Positions 53,264 through 62,843 of a stretch of 64,000 nt of DNA are shown here, piece by piece (within the stretch, counting starts at the first letter, position 1; each line of letters opens with the position of its first letter). The notes beneath the pieces were generated by a model that saw only the letters and a list, made by a program, of their open reading frames with translations, searched no databases and was not told the DNA's origin. The translations under genes were made by a program, and so were the position numbers. The DNA comes from Marinobacter sp. Arc7-DN-1 (GTDB lineage: Bacteria; Pseudomonadota; Gammaproteobacteria; Pseudomonadales; Oleiphilaceae): NCBI RefSeq assembly GCF_003441595.1, contig NZ_CP031848.1:1612001-1676000 (forward strand). Direction: 5' to 3'.

Positions 53264-54296
53264 CTTTTTCAGTCTTTTCCAGCCAACAGCGGCTGACATC
53301 GAGCATCCGGTTCGCGAACCCCCACTCATTGTCGAACCAGCACAGCACTTTCACCATGGTGCCCCCGGTTACCCGGGTCTGACCGCCGTCCACGATGCCG
53401 GAATGGGCGTCGTGGTTAAAATCGGAGCTGGCCAGCAGTTCGTCGGTGTAACCGAGAATGCGCATCAACGGGCCGTTGGCGGCCTCTTCTAACAGTTTGT
53501 TCACCGTTGCCACATCCGTGGACTTGCCCACATTAACGACCATGTCGATGGCAGACACGTTCATGGTGGGCACCCGCATGGCCACCGAACTGAACTTACC
53601 CACCATGTGAGGCAGCAGGCGCTCGATGCCTTTGGCGAGCCCGGTTTCCACCGGGACGATGTTGTGCAAAGCGCTGCGGGTGCGGCGCAGGTCCTGGTGA
53701 TGATAGGCATCGATCACCGGCTGGTCGTTCATCGCCGCGTGAATGGTGGTGGTACTGCCCTGCTCCACACCGAAGGCTTCGTCCAGTACCTTGATTACAG
53801 GCACCAGGCAATTGGTGGTGCAGGAGGCGGCGGCGACGATGACGTCCTCCGGGCAGAGATCGCGGTCGTTGATGCCGTAGACCACGGTGCGGTCCACATC
53901 CGATTCCGCCGGCTGGGAAAACAGCAGACGTTTGGCACCGGCCTGGATATGGCGTTCTGCGGTGGCGCGATCGGAATAGGCGCCGGAACACTCAAGCACC
54001 AGGTCAACTTTCAGGAGATCCCAGGGCAGCTCCGCCGGTTCGGAATGGCGCAGGACCCTGATGGCGTCACCATTGACCATCAGGTCCTGGCCCGCTACGG
54101 AAATCTCACCCTGGAACCGGCCATGGGTGGAATCGTAGCGGGTCAGGTGGGCAATGGTGTCGATATCCGACAGCTCATTAATGGCGACCACCTGCAGGTG
54201 GTCGCGGAAGCCGTTTTCATAAAGCGCACGCAACACGCACTGGCCGATTCGGCCGTACCCGTTGATGGCAATGCGAAAAGGCGCGGAGTCTGTCAT
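53256..54296 (-). CDS. epd: erythrose-4-phosphate dehydrogenase (GAPDH family)
   Basis: A 346-residue GAPDH-fold enzyme. NAD site INGYGRIGQCVLRALYEN, catalytic cysteine in AASCTTNCLVPV and DNEWGFANRMLD are present. AINELSDIDTIAHLTRYDSTHGRF matches Epd rather than glycolytic GAPDH, so oxidation of erythrose-4-phosphate toward pyridoxal phosphate synthesis is the expected role; GAPDH activity cannot be excluded. The tktA-epd-pgk order supports Epd. Its ATG overlaps the tktA stop by one base. Confidence 0.85.
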   Translation of the reverse strand: MTDSAPFRIAINGYGRIGQCVLRALYENGFRDHLQVVAINELSDIDTIAHLTRYDSTHGRFQGEISVAGQDLMVNGDAIRVLRHSEPAELPWDLLKVDLVLECSGAYSDRATAERHIQAGAKRLLFSQPAESDVDRTVVYGINDRDLCPEDVIVAAASCTTNCLVPVIKVLDEAFGVEQGSTTTIHAAMNDQPVIDAYHHQDLRRTRSALHNIVPVETGLAKGIERLLPHMVGKFSSVAMRVPTMNVSAIDMVVNVGKSTDVATVNKLLEEAANGPLMRILGYTDELLASSDFNHDAHSGIVDGGQTRVTGGTMVKVLCWFDNEWGFANRMLDVSRCWLEKTEKGV

Positions 54297-56296
54297 CAGG
54301 CGTCCAGCAGTTCAGCGGCCACTTCCAGAACATTGTCGACGGTAAAGCCGAATTCCTTGAACAGCTCACCGGCAGGCGCGGACTCACCAAAGGTGGTCAT
54401 GCCGATAATACGGCCGTCCAGGCCCACGTACTTGTACCAGTAGTCGGCAATGCCGGCTTCGATAGCAATGCGGTTGGTCACGTCCAGCGGCAGAATCTGC
54501 TGCTTGTACTCGGCGCTCTGGGCATCGAAGGTATCGGTTGACGGCATGGAAACCACACGCACCTTGCTACCCTGCGCACGCAATTTGGTAGCGGCGTCCT
54601 GGGCCAGGCCCACTTCGGAGCCGGTAGCGATCAGGATCAGTTCCGGTGCGCCTTCGCTGTCAGACAGGATGTAAGCACCCTTGGCCACATCCGCGAGCTG
54701 CCGGGCATCGCGGTCCTGGTGCGGTAGTCCCTGACGGGAGAAGACCAGGGCAGTCGGGCCGTCGGTGCGCTCGAGGGCCGCTTTCCAGGCCACGGCGGTT
54801 TCCACCGTGTCGGCCGGGCGCCACATGCTCATATTCGGCGTGGTGCGCAGGCTGGCCATCTGCTCAACTGGCTGGTGAGTGGGACCATCCTCGCCCAGGC
54901 CGATGGAGTCATGGGTGAACACAAAGATTGAACGCTGCTTCATCAGCGCGGCCATCCGAACCGCGTTGCGGCAGTATTCCATGAAGATCAGGAAGGTGGC
55001 GCCGTAGGGCACGAAGCCGCCGTGCAGGGCGATGCCGTTCATGATCGCGACCATGCCGAACTCGCGCACGCCGTAGTGGATGTAGTTGCCGCTGGCGTCT
55101 TCCCTGGCCAGTCCCTTGCTGCCGCCCCAGATGGTCAGGTTGGAACCGGCCAGGTCGGCCGAACCACCCATCAGTTCCGGCAACAGGGGACCGTAGGCGT
55201 TCAGGGTGTTCTGGGAGGCCTTGCGGGAGGCAACCGTTTCGCCCTTGTCCTGGCATTCCTGAATGTAGGCGTGGGCCTTGCCGGCAAAATCTGAAGGCAG
55301 ATCACCGGCCATGCGGCGCTTGAATTCCGCGGCCAGCTCCGGCTCGGCCTTTTCGTATGCGGCGAACGCCTGCTCCCACTCTGACTGAGCCGCTGCGCCT
55401 TTTTCACGTGCGTTCCAGGCGGCTGCGATTTCGGACGGAACTTCAAACGGGCCGTATTGCCAGCCCAGTTGCTCGCGGGTCAGCGTGATTTCGTCGTCAC
55501 CGAGCGGCGCACCGTGGCTGTCTTCCTTGCCCTGCTTGTTGGGAGAGCCGAATCCGATGATGGTCTTGCAACAGATCATGGTGGGCTGATCGGTGTTGGC
55601 GCGGGCAGCCTCAATGGCAGCGCGCACGGCGTCGGCATCGTGGCCGTCCACCGCCGGAATCACCTGCCAGCCGTAGGCTTCGAAACGCTTCGGGGTGTCG
55701 TCGGTGAACCAGCCTTCCACTTCACCATCAATGGAAATGCCGTTGTCGTCGTAGAAGCAGATCAGCTTGCCCAGGCCCAGGGTGCCGGCCAGGGAGGCCA
55801 CTTCGTGGGAGATTCCCTCCATCAGGCAGCCGTCACCGAGGAAGGTGTAGGTGTAGTGATCCACAATGTCGTGGCCGGGACGGTTGAACTGCGCTGCCAG
55901 CGCCTTTTCCGCCAGGGCGAAACCCACGGAATTGGCAAAACCCTGCCCGAGAGGACCGGTGGTGGTTTCAACGCCCGGGGTATAACCGTATTCCGGGTGG
56001 CCCGGTGTTTTCGAGTGCAACTGACGAAAATTCTTCAGGTCGTCAATGGAAACGTCGTAACCGCTCAGGTGCAGCAGGGAGTACTGCAGCATGGAGCCGT
56101 GACCGTTGGACAGCACGAAGCGGTCCCGGTTGGCCCACTGAGGGTTAGCCGGGTTGTGGCTCAGATAATCGTTCCACAGTACCTCGGCGATATCCGCCAT
56201 ACCCATGGGCGCACCCGGGTGGCCGGACTTGGCTTTCTGAACCGCATCCATGCTCAGCGCGCGAATGGCGTTGGCGAGATCTTTACGAGACGGCAT
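54296..56296 (-). CDS. tktA: transketolase
   Basis: A thiamine-diphosphate enzyme of the pentose-phosphate path, 666 residues. Visible signatures: [18 protein letters not shown], the TPP/metal motif [16 protein letters not shown] with FYDDN, and the pyrimidine-domain [19 protein letters not shown]. It starts the tktA-epd-pgk-fba gene group and is divergent from the SahR-like regulator, sharing a 225-bp intergenic space that holds the operator at 56460. Confidence 0.96.
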   Translation of the reverse strand: MPSRKDLANAIRALSMDAVQKAKSGHPGAPMGMADIAEVLWNDYLSHNPANPQWANRDRFVLSNGHGSMLQYSLLHLSGYDVSIDDLKNFRQLHSKTPGHPEYGYTPGVETTTGPLGQGFANSVGFALAEKALAAQFNRPGHDIVDHYTYTFLGDGCLMEGISHEVASLAGTLGLGKLICFYDDNGISIDGEVEGWFTDDTPKRFEAYGWQVIPAVDGHDADAVRAAIEAARANTDQPTMICCKTIIGFGSPNKQGKEDSHGAPLGDDEITLTREQLGWQYGPFEVPSEIAAAWNAREKGAAAQSEWEQAFAAYEKAEPELAAEFKRRMAGDLPSDFAGKAHAYIQECQDKGETVASRKASQNTLNAYGPLLPELMGGSADLAGSNLTIWGGSKGLAREDASGNYIHYGVREFGMVAIMNGIALHGGFVPYGATFLIFMEYCRNAVRMAALMKQRSIFVFTHDSIGLGEDGPTHQPVEQMASLRTTPNMSMWRPADTVETAVAWKAALERTDGPTALVFSRQGLPHQDRDARQLADVAKGAYILSDSEGAPELILIATGSEVGLAQDAATKLRAQGSKVRVVSMPSTDTFDAQSAEYKQQILPLDVTNRIAIEAGIADYWYKYVGLDGRIIGMTTFGESAPAGELFKEFGFTVDNVLEVAAELLDA

Positions 56297-56459
56297 TGAC
56301 GTTTCTCCAGTGTTTATCGGGAAAGAATTCGGACTGCTTAAAAAAGAGGCGCGTATTTTCGCCGATTACTGTGTGCCGGGGCAAATCGGCATAGACCTCT
56401 TTCACGATTGTTTGCCTGTGGATTACCGAAACGGGCTGATTCCAAAGAATCACAAACCT

Positions 56460-56479
56460 ATATCAAAATTTTTTGATAT
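56460..56479. promoter_or_regulatory. SAM-cycle operator, copy 1
   Basis: ATATCAA-AATTTT-TTGATAT, a perfect 7-bp palindrome with 6-nt spacer, 42 bp before the regulator start in the tktA-regulator divergent space. An identical palindrome with the same spacing precedes metK. Confidence 0.75.
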
Positions 56480-56521
56480 TCCTGTTGATTGACCACCCAA
56501 ACCCCCCTAAACTTCTCAGCC

Positions 56522-57523
56522 ATGACATCCCTGAACGCACACGCAAACGAAATGTCCTCCGTTGACGCACTGGCTCCGATCTTCAAGGCAAGCGGGGACC
56601 CTTTGCGCCTGGAGATCCTGCGTGTGCTGAGACGGGATACCTTTGGAGTGCTGGAACTCAGCCAGCTGTTCGATATGCGCCAGTCCGGCATGAGCCATCA
56701 CCTGAAGGTGATGAACAAGGCCGGCTTGCTCGAGCCCCAGCGGGAAGGCAACGCGATTTTCTACCGCCGCCCCCTGCACCTGGACACTGACAAGCCAACG
56801 GACCAGACCATCCGCCAGATTTTTGAAGCGGTGGACAGGGTGCCTCTGCCGCCGAACCTTCAGGAAAAAATTGAAGCGATCCGCAACCAGCGGGCGGATC
56901 AGTCCCAGGCGTTTTTCGCACGGTACGCCGAACAGTTCCGGGAACAGCAGGAACTGATTGCAGCCTTTGATCTGTATGCCGAGCCTGTGGCAGCGCTGAT
57001 TCGCAAGCGGTCCGGGAAACACCAGTGGCAGACTGCCCTGGAGATCGGGCCCGGCGAAGGCGCGTTCCTGCCGGTACTGGCGGAGCTTTGCGGGCATGTG
57101 GTTGCCCTCGACAACAGCCGGGACATGCTGGCCAAGGCCACCCGCACCTGTATTGAGCAGCGGCTGAACAATATTGATCTGATTGAGGGCGTAACCGACA
57201 CACTGCTCGCCCGGGGTGACGGGTTTGACCTGGTGGTCGCCAACATGGTGCTGCACCACGTGCCCAGCCCGGCCGACATTTTTCTGGACGCATCGGCCCT
57301 GATGAACAACGGCGGCTGCCTGGTCATCAGTGATTTGTGCAGCCACGACCAGGACTGGGCCAAAGAGAACTGCGGTGACCTCTGGCTGGGTTTTGAACCG
57401 GAAGAGCTGACCGCCTGGGCCACGGATGCGGGTTTAAGTGCCGGAGAACAATTGTTTATCGGCCTTCGCAACGGCTTTCAGATACAGGTTCGGGAATTCT
57501 GGAAAAACGGCGGACAGATCTGA
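56522..57523 (+). CDS. ArsR-type HTH fused to a SAM-dependent methyltransferase domain (SahR-like)
   Basis: About 333 residues from ATG 56522 (TTG 56489 and ATG 56552 are alternatives; the operator at 56460 argues against earlier starts). Residues ~15-100 form an ArsR winged helix (FKASGDPLRLEILRVLRRD, SQLFDMRQSGMSHHLKVM). After a linker, residues ~170-300 form a class I methyltransferase fold (ALEIGPGEGAFLPVLAELCG, VVANMVLHHVPS). ArsR regulators sensing S-adenosylhomocysteine (SahR) control the methionine cycle in Proteobacteria. Adjacent metK-ahcY-metF and two matching palindromes support that role. Whether the methyltransferase domain is catalytic or a sensor is unknown. Confidence 0.8.
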   Translation: MTSLNAHANEMSSVDALAPIFKASGDPLRLEILRVLRRDTFGVLELSQLFDMRQSGMSHHLKVMNKAGLLEPQREGNAIFYRRPLHLDTDKPTDQTIRQIFEAVDRVPLPPNLQEKIEAIRNQRADQSQAFFARYAEQFREQQELIAAFDLYAEPVAALIRKRSGKHQWQTALEIGPGEGAFLPVLAELCGHVVALDNSRDMLAKATRTCIEQRLNNIDLIEGVTDTLLARGDGFDLVVANMVLHHVPSPADIFLDASALMNNGGCLVISDLCSHDQDWAKENCGDLWLGFEPEELTAWATDAGLSAGEQLFIGLRNGFQIQVREFWKNGGQI

Positions 57524-57537
57524 CGACTGACATCTCA

Positions 57538-57557
57538 ATATCAATAAATTTTGATAT
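57538..57557. promoter_or_regulatory. SAM-cycle operator, copy 2 (metK leader)
   Basis: ATATCAA-TAAATT-TTGATAT, same arms and spacing as the site at 56460, about 140 bp before metK. Confidence 0.75.
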
Positions 57558-57560
57558 ACA

Positions 57561-57580
57561 GATACGTAGTTTTACGTATC
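57561..57580. promoter_or_regulatory. second palindrome in the metK leader
   Basis: GATACGTA-GTTT-TACGTATC is a perfect 8-bp inverted repeat three bases after the SahR-like operator. It may be a second regulator's site or a short RNA hairpin. Confidence 0.5.
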
Positions 57581-57695
57581 CTTACACAGACCAACAACCC
57601 GGTAACCGGAAGACACTTTTAAGATTGGCCCAAGAAAGGCTGAAGAAAGACTCTTACCGGTCTGAATTTGAAACGCTCACAGAGGAGCACGCTTT

Positions 57696-58886
57696 ATGTC
57701 TGACTACAACATCTTCACTTCCGAATCGGTCTCTGAAGGCCACCCGGACAAACTGGCCGACCAGATCTCCGACGCGATCCTGGACGCGATCCTGACCGAC
57801 GACCCCCACGCCCGTGTTGCCTGTGAAACCATGGTAAAAACCGGCGTAGCCATTGTCGGCGGTGAGATCACCACCAGCGCCTGGGTCGACCTGGAAGACC
57901 TGGTGCGCGGCGTGATCAAAGACATCGGCTACACCTCCTCCAAAGTCGGATACGACGGCGACACCTGCGGCATCATCAACATCATCGGCAAGCAGTCTGT
58001 AGACATCGCCCAGGGCGTTAACCGCCAGAAGCCGGAAGACCAGGGTGCCGGCGACCAGGGCCTGATGTTTGGCTACGCCAGCAACGAAACCGACGTGCTG
58101 ATGCCCGCGCCGATTACCTTCTCGCACCGTCTGGTCCAACGTCAGGCCGAGGCCCGCAAGAGCGGCCTGCTGCCGTGGCTGCGCCCGGATGCGAAAAGCC
58201 AGGTGACCTGCCGCTATGAAAATGGCCGGGTTGCCGGCATCGACGCGGTGGTCCTTTCCACCCAGCACGATGAAGACGTTACCCAGGAAGATCTGAAAGA
58301 AGCGGTGATGGAACTGATCGTCAAGCATGCCCTGCCGGCAGAGCTTCTGCACAAGGATACCCAGTTCCACATCAACCCGACCGGCAAGTTCGTCATTGGC
58401 GGCCCGGTGGGCGACTGTGGCCTGACCGGCCGCAAGATCATCGTGGACACCTACGGCGGCATGGCCCGCCACGGTGGCGGCGCCTTCTCCGGCAAGGATC
58501 CATCCAAGGTTGACCGTTCCGCCGCCTACGCCAGCCGTTACGTCGCCAAGAACATCGTCGCCGCCGGGCTGGCCGACAAGTGCGAGATCCAGGTGTCCTA
58601 TGCCATCGGCGTGGCACAGCCAACCTCGATCTCCCTGAACACCTTCGGCACCGGCAGGATCAGCGACGACAAGATCATCGACCTGATCCGCCAGAACTTT
58701 GACCTGCGCCCTTACGCGATCACCAACATGCTCGACCTGCTGCACCCGATGTACCGGGCAACCGCAGCCTACGGTCACTTTGGCCGCGATCCCTATGAGA
58801 TGACCGTCGGTGGCAAGACCTTCACCGCGTTCCCATGGGAGAAGACCGACCGTGCGGCCGCTCTTAAGGATGCTGCGGGTCTGTGA
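57696..58886 (+). CDS. metK: S-adenosylmethionine synthase
   Basis: Makes SAM from methionine and ATP. 396 residues from [20 protein letters not shown], with AGAGGAG upstream. Family marks include [31 protein letters not shown] and the phosphate loop [16 protein letters not shown]. It follows the SahR-like gene with the two operators in between and precedes ahcY after two long hairpins. Confidence 0.97.
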   Translation: MSDYNIFTSESVSEGHPDKLADQISDAILDAILTDDPHARVACETMVKTGVAIVGGEITTSAWVDLEDLVRGVIKDIGYTSSKVGYDGDTCGIINIIGKQSVDIAQGVNRQKPEDQGAGDQGLMFGYASNETDVLMPAPITFSHRLVQRQAEARKSGLLPWLRPDAKSQVTCRYENGRVAGIDAVVLSTQHDEDVTQEDLKEAVMELIVKHALPAELLHKDTQFHINPTGKFVIGGPVGDCGLTGRKIIVDTYGGMARHGGGAFSGKDPSKVDRSAAYASRYVAKNIVAAGLADKCEIQVSYAIGVAQPTSISLNTFGTGRISDDKIIDLIRQNFDLRPYAITNMLDLLHPMYRATAAYGHFGRDPYEMTVGGKTFTAFPWEKTDRAAALKDAAGL

Positions 58887-58954
58887 GGCCAGGATTCCGG
58901 GTCTGAACATTGGAGTTAGGCCCGCTTTGGTTCAACCCGTCACCTTTCGGGGGT

Positions 58955-59148
58955 GGCGGGGATGAGTGATCTCCTTCGGGGACACGCTACAAGCACCCGC
59001 AAGCGGGTCCAGCCCGCAATCGCAGATTGCGGTCGTCCAGCTGTCGCATGAAGCTTCGCTTCATAAACGCTCGGCTGGACCCATGTGCGCTTGTTTCGGG
59101 CCGTCCATGGCCCTCTACAGTCCCCGAAGGAGATCACTCATCCCCGCC
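58955..59148. repeat. variable-arm long hairpin H6, long-core form
   Basis: Arms 58955-58983 and 59120-59148 are perfect 29-bp inverted copies around a 136-bp core rich in mini-hairpins (ATGAAGCTTCGCTTCAT, GGGCCGTCCATGGCCC and a GGTCCAGC/GCTGGACC pair). Located between metK and ahcY, 117 bp before element H7. Confidence 0.9.
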
Positions 59149-59264
59149 GCAGAATTGTGGTGAGGGCAGTTCAAAAAGCCTAGTGCCTTTCTATACGACA
59201 CAGGAAAGGCCCAATCAGGTTTTCGAGCGTATTCATGACCGCATACGCCAAGAGTTTAAACAGA

Positions 59265-59370
59265 GGGGGTGGGGATAACCTGCCGTGGAATGTTGGAGGC
59301 CAAGGATGGCCGGAAACAAGCGCACATGGACGTGCTCGTAGCGGTTCCACGGCAGGTTATCCCCACCCCC
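59265..59370. repeat. variable-arm long hairpin H7
   Basis: Arms 59265-59290 and 59345-59370 are perfect 26-bp inverted copies around a 54-bp core with GGCCAAGGATGGCC and GCACATGGACGTGC. Second element in the 554-bp metK-ahcY space; it ends 70 bp before ahcY. The rest of the space shows no gene and no SAH-riboswitch-like sequence. Confidence 0.9.
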
Positions 59371-59440
59371 GAAACTCCCAAAATCAGAGGCCAAGGGAAT
59401 TACGTACACCCCGGCCAAATCAGACTGACAGGAGAACACC

Positions 59441-60835
59441 ATGAGCACTCCCGCAGAAAAACTGAACAGCTTTGACGACTACAAAGTCCGCGATATCTCC
59501 CTGGCCGACTGGGGCCGGAAGGAAATCAACATCGCCGAAGGCGAAATGCCCGCCCTGATGAAGCTCCGCGAGAAATACAAAGCCGAGCAGCCGCTGAAAG
59601 GCGCCAACATCATGGGCTGTATCCACATGACCATCCAGACCGCCGTGCTGATCGAAACCCTGGTGGAGCTGGGCGCCAACGTACGCTGGTCCTCCTGCAA
59701 CATCTTCTCCACCCAGGACCAGGCCGCAGCCGCCATCGCGGCACAAGGCATTCCAGTGTTCGCCTGGAAAGGCGAGACCGATGAAGAATACGACTGGTGC
59801 CTTGAGCGCACTGTCGGTGCCGATGTCGACGGCTGGGAACCGAACATGATCCTGGACGACGGCGGCGACCTGACGGCCCTGCTTCACGAGAAGTATCCGG
59901 AAGTTCTGGCCAACTGCCACGGTGTGACCGAAGAAACCACCACCGGCGTGCATCGCCTGCAGGAAATGCTGCGCGAAGGCACCCTCAAGGTTCCCGCCAT
60001 CAACGTGAACGATGCCGTGACCAAGTCCAAGAACGACAACAAGTACGGTTGTCGCCACAGCCTGAACGACGCCATCAAACGCGCCACTGACCACTTGATG
60101 GCGGGCAAAAAAGCACTGGTTATCGGTTATGGCGATGTGGGTAAAGGCTCTGCTGCTTCGCTGCGCCAGGAGGGCATGATTGTGAAAATCACCGAAGCCG
60201 ACCCCATCTGCGCCATGCAGGCCTGCATGGACGGTTTTGAAGTGGTGTCTCCGTACATCGATGGCGTGAACACCGGCACTGAGGCTGGCGTTAACCGCGC
60301 CCTGCTGCAGAACACCGACCTGCTGGTAACCACTACCGGCAACACGAACGTGTGTGACGCGCACATGCTCAAGGCCCTGAAGCCCGGGGCTGTGGTGTGC
60401 AACATCGGCCACTTCGACAACGAAATCGATACCGCCTACATGCGCAAGAACTGGGAATGGGACGAGGTGAAGCCGCAGGTTCACATTGTGTACCGCGACA
60501 AGGCCACCAACGACCACCTGATTCTGCTCTCCGAAGGCCGCCTGGTGAACCTGGGTAACGCGACCGGCCACCCGTCACGGATCATGGACGGCTCCTTCGC
60601 CAACCAGGTTCTGGCCCAGATGCACCTGTTCGAGCGCAAGTTCGCCGACCTGCCGGAAGATGCCCGGGAAAAAGGCGTTTACGTTCAGGTCCTGCCGAAG
60701 CACCTGGACGAGGAAGTGGCCCGGGCCATGGTGGAAGGTTTTGGTGGCGTGATCACCAGGATGACCCCGGAGCAGGCCAAATACATCGGTGTACCGGTCG
60801 AAGGCCCGTACAAGCCGGAAAGCTACAAGTACTGA
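59441..60835 (+). CDS. ahcY: adenosylhomocysteinase
   Basis: Splits S-adenosylhomocysteine to adenosine and homocysteine, using NAD. 464 residues, the long bacterial form. Landmarks: [39 protein letters not shown], the NAD loop [17 protein letters not shown], and the C-terminal KPESYKY with the lysine/tyrosine pair contacting NAD. AGGAG lies upstream. metF follows after 12 bp. Confidence 0.97.
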   Translation: MSTPAEKLNSFDDYKVRDISLADWGRKEINIAEGEMPALMKLREKYKAEQPLKGANIMGCIHMTIQTAVLIETLVELGANVRWSSCNIFSTQDQAAAAIAAQGIPVFAWKGETDEEYDWCLERTVGADVDGWEPNMILDDGGDLTALLHEKYPEVLANCHGVTEETTTGVHRLQEMLREGTLKVPAINVNDAVTKSKNDNKYGCRHSLNDAIKRATDHLMAGKKALVIGYGDVGKGSAASLRQEGMIVKITEADPICAMQACMDGFEVVSPYIDGVNTGTEAGVNRALLQNTDLLVTTTGNTNVCDAHMLKALKPGAVVCNIGHFDNEIDTAYMRKNWEWDEVKPQVHIVYRDKATNDHLILLSEGRLVNLGNATGHPSRIMDGSFANQVLAQMHLFERKFADLPEDAREKGVYVQVLPKHLDEEVARAMVEGFGGVITRMTPEQAKYIGVPVEGPYKPESYKY

Positions 60836-60847
60836 TCGGGTATCAAG

Positions 60848-61717
60848 ATGCAATCCCAGAAACAGTTCAGACGCCGTTTCAGCTTTGAGTTTTTCCCGCC
60901 CAAGACCGACCAGGGCAAGGAGAAACTGCAGAACGTGCGCAACCAGCTGGCCGGGGTAAATCCGGACTTTTTCTCGGTCACCTTCGGCGCCGGCGGTTCC
61001 ACCCGGGACCGCACCATTGAAACCGTGCTCAACCTGCACCGGCAGGGCATTTCCACGGCACCACACCTCTCCTGTGTCGGGGGCACCCGCCAGGAAATCG
61101 GCGAGCTGCTGGATCTGTATAAAGAGCACGGGATCAACCGGATTGTCGCCCTTCGGGGCGACCTGCCCTCCGGGATGGGGGCTGCCGGTGAGCTGCGCCA
61201 TGCCAACGAGCTGGTGGCGTTTATCCGCGAGCACAGCGGTGACACCTTCAATCTGGAAGTCGCGGCGTACCCTGAGTTTCACCCTCAGGCCCGCAATGCC
61301 GAAGAAGACCTGCAGAACTTCGCCCGTAAGGTGAAGGCTGGCGCCAACAGCGCCATTACCCAGTACTTCTTCAATGCAGACAGCTACTTCTATTTCATTG
61401 ACCGTCTGGAGCAAATGGGCGTCACCATTCCGGTGGTGCCGGGCATCATGCCCATCGTCAATTTCTCCAGCCTGGTCCGCTTCTCCGACATGTGCGGCGC
61501 GGAAGTCCCGCGCTGGATTCGCAAGCAGCTCGAAGCCTACGGCGACGACAGCGACTCCATCCGCAAGTTCGGCGAAGAAGTGGTTACCGGGATGTGTGAA
61601 AAGCTTCTCAAGGCCGGCGCACCAGGCCTGCACTTTTATACCCTCAACCAGGCAGAACCCAGCATCAGCATCTGGAAGAACCTGGGCATCAGTGATCGGG
61701 AAAAGATCGCCTTCTGA
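60848..61717 (+). CDS. metF: methylenetetrahydrofolate reductase
   Basis: An FAD enzyme that reduces 5,10-methylene-THF to 5-methyl-THF for methionine synthesis. 289 residues; SFEFFPPKTDQGKEKL near the start, SVTFGAGGSTRD, RGDLPSGMG and GITQYFFNAD-like AITQYFFNADSYFYF are typical. Twelve bases after ahcY, so the two are co-transcribed. The metK-ahcY-metF order joins the SAM cycle to methyl supply. Confidence 0.96.
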   Translation: MQSQKQFRRRFSFEFFPPKTDQGKEKLQNVRNQLAGVNPDFFSVTFGAGGSTRDRTIETVLNLHRQGISTAPHLSCVGGTRQEIGELLDLYKEHGINRIVALRGDLPSGMGAAGELRHANELVAFIREHSGDTFNLEVAAYPEFHPQARNAEEDLQNFARKVKAGANSAITQYFFNADSYFYFIDRLEQMGVTIPVVPGIMPIVNFSSLVRFSDMCGAEVPRWIRKQLEAYGDDSDSIRKFGEEVVTGMCEKLLKAGAPGLHFYTLNQAEPSISIWKNLGISDREKIAF

Positions 61718-61726
61718 GTGAATCCC

Positions 61727-61806
61727 GGGGTCATGAATCCGGGGTCAGATGAACGCTTTCACAACGAAGTGAACTCGGGGTCAGATGAACGCTTTCATCT
61801 GACCCC
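61727..61806. repeat. GGGGTCAGATGA repeat cluster, copy R6 (disrupted)
   Basis: Three direct units (one truncated GGGGTCATGA) and one inverted TCATCTGACCCC, with CTTTCACAACGAAGTGAA between. It is a degenerate form of the nested palindrome, placed after metF. The remaining ~190 bp before the next gene hold no recognisable feature. Confidence 0.7.
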
Positions 61807-61996
61807 ATTTTCGACCCGACACCGTTAACTCTCCCCTCCCCAAGCATTTGATTTCCTGTGCACATCTGCGTAATAGTCTAAAGTGGTTGTGATGCAGTTC
61901 CATCAACGCTCCCCGGAGATCGCCGTCAACAGCAGTGGTTGGTCCGGCTTGCCTTACCGGGCGAATGGGGCCTCATAAAAAAGAAAAGGAGAAGGT

Positions 61997-62755
61997 ATGA
62001 GCACGAAATGGCTGAAGACAGTCAGCACCAGCCTGGCACTCACCGTTGCCGCAGGAACCGTCAGCGCAGAAACCCTGCGTGTCGTCACTGACCCGAGTTT
62101 TGTTCCGTTTGAAATGATGGATCAGCAAACCGGTGAAATGATCGGTTTCGATATGGAAATCATCCGTGAGGTTGCTGACCGCGCCGGTTTCGAGATTGAT
62201 CTCAACACCATGGATTTCAACGGCATCATCCCGGCACTGCAAACCGGGAACGTGGACATCGCCATCGCGGGCATCACCATTACTGACCAGCGCGAAGAGA
62301 TCGTTGATTTCTCTGATCCATACTACGATTCCGGTCTGCGTATTCTGGTCCGCCAGGGCGAAGATGGCGTAACGGAGTTAGACGATCTGGAAGGCAAGAA
62401 AATTGGCACCAAGATCGGCAGCACCAGTTACGACTACCTGGTAAAGACCCTCGAAGAAGACGATGGTGTCACTCCGTATCCCGGCAGCTCAGACATGTAC
62501 ATGGCGCTGATGTCCCGTGCCATTGATGCGGTCTTCTACGATGCGCCGAACGTTGGTTACTTTGCCCGCACCAAGGGTGAAGGCAAGGTCAAGACGGTTG
62601 GACCGCTTTACGAAGGCCAGCAATACGGCATCGCCCTCAAGAATGGCAGTGAGTGGGTCGATGATGTCAACGCGGCTCTCGCGGCCATGAAAGGAGATGG
62701 CACCTACAAAACCATCTATGAAAAATGGTTTGGCCCGATGCCAGAAGGCATGTAA
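61997..62755 (+). CDS. polar amino-acid ABC transporter substrate-binding protein (GlnH-like)
   Basis: A 252-residue periplasmic protein with a signal peptide (cleavage near TVSAETLRV) and the SBP family 3 fold: TDPSFVPFEMMDQQTGEMIGFDMEI in shorter blocks, DFNGIIPALQTGNVDIAIAG, SDPYYDSGLRI. Closest in look to glutamine-binding GlnH; exact substrate not proven. AAGGAGAAGG precedes the ATG. Confidence 0.88.
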   Translation: MSTKWLKTVSTSLALTVAAGTVSAETLRVVTDPSFVPFEMMDQQTGEMIGFDMEIIREVADRAGFEIDLNTMDFNGIIPALQTGNVDIAIAGITITDQREEIVDFSDPYYDSGLRILVRQGEDGVTELDDLEGKKIGTKIGSTSYDYLVKTLEEDDGVTPYPGSSDMYMALMSRAIDAVFYDAPNVGYFARTKGEGKVKTVGPLYEGQQYGIALKNGSEWVDDVNAALAAMKGDGTYKTIYEKWFGPMPEGM

Positions 62756-62785
62756 GGACCGGACCCGCAAGGTCTGATTCCCTGC

Positions 62786-62807
62786 GCCGGGGTGTGTTCA
62801 CTCCGGC
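62786..62807 (+). promoter_or_regulatory. intercistronic hairpin between the binding-protein and permease genes
   Basis: GCCGG-GGTG-tgtt-CACT-CCGGC-type stem (8-9 bp with one G-U) without a T-run, 31 bp past the binding-protein stop. Likely raises the yield of the binding protein over the membrane parts. Inferred. Confidence 0.45.
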
Positions 62808-62843
62808 CGTTCCTGACTCCAAAACGCTGCGGAGATCCTCACT

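Noticed and set aside
17588..59370. The seven long hairpins as a CRISPR array or attC sites
   Set aside because: They are far apart, have no constant repeat with regular spacers, no cas or integrase genes are near, and the arms differ in every copy.
59150..59440. SAH riboswitch before ahcY
   Set aside because: The expected conserved core was not found; the space is filled by hairpin H7 and unstructured sequence.
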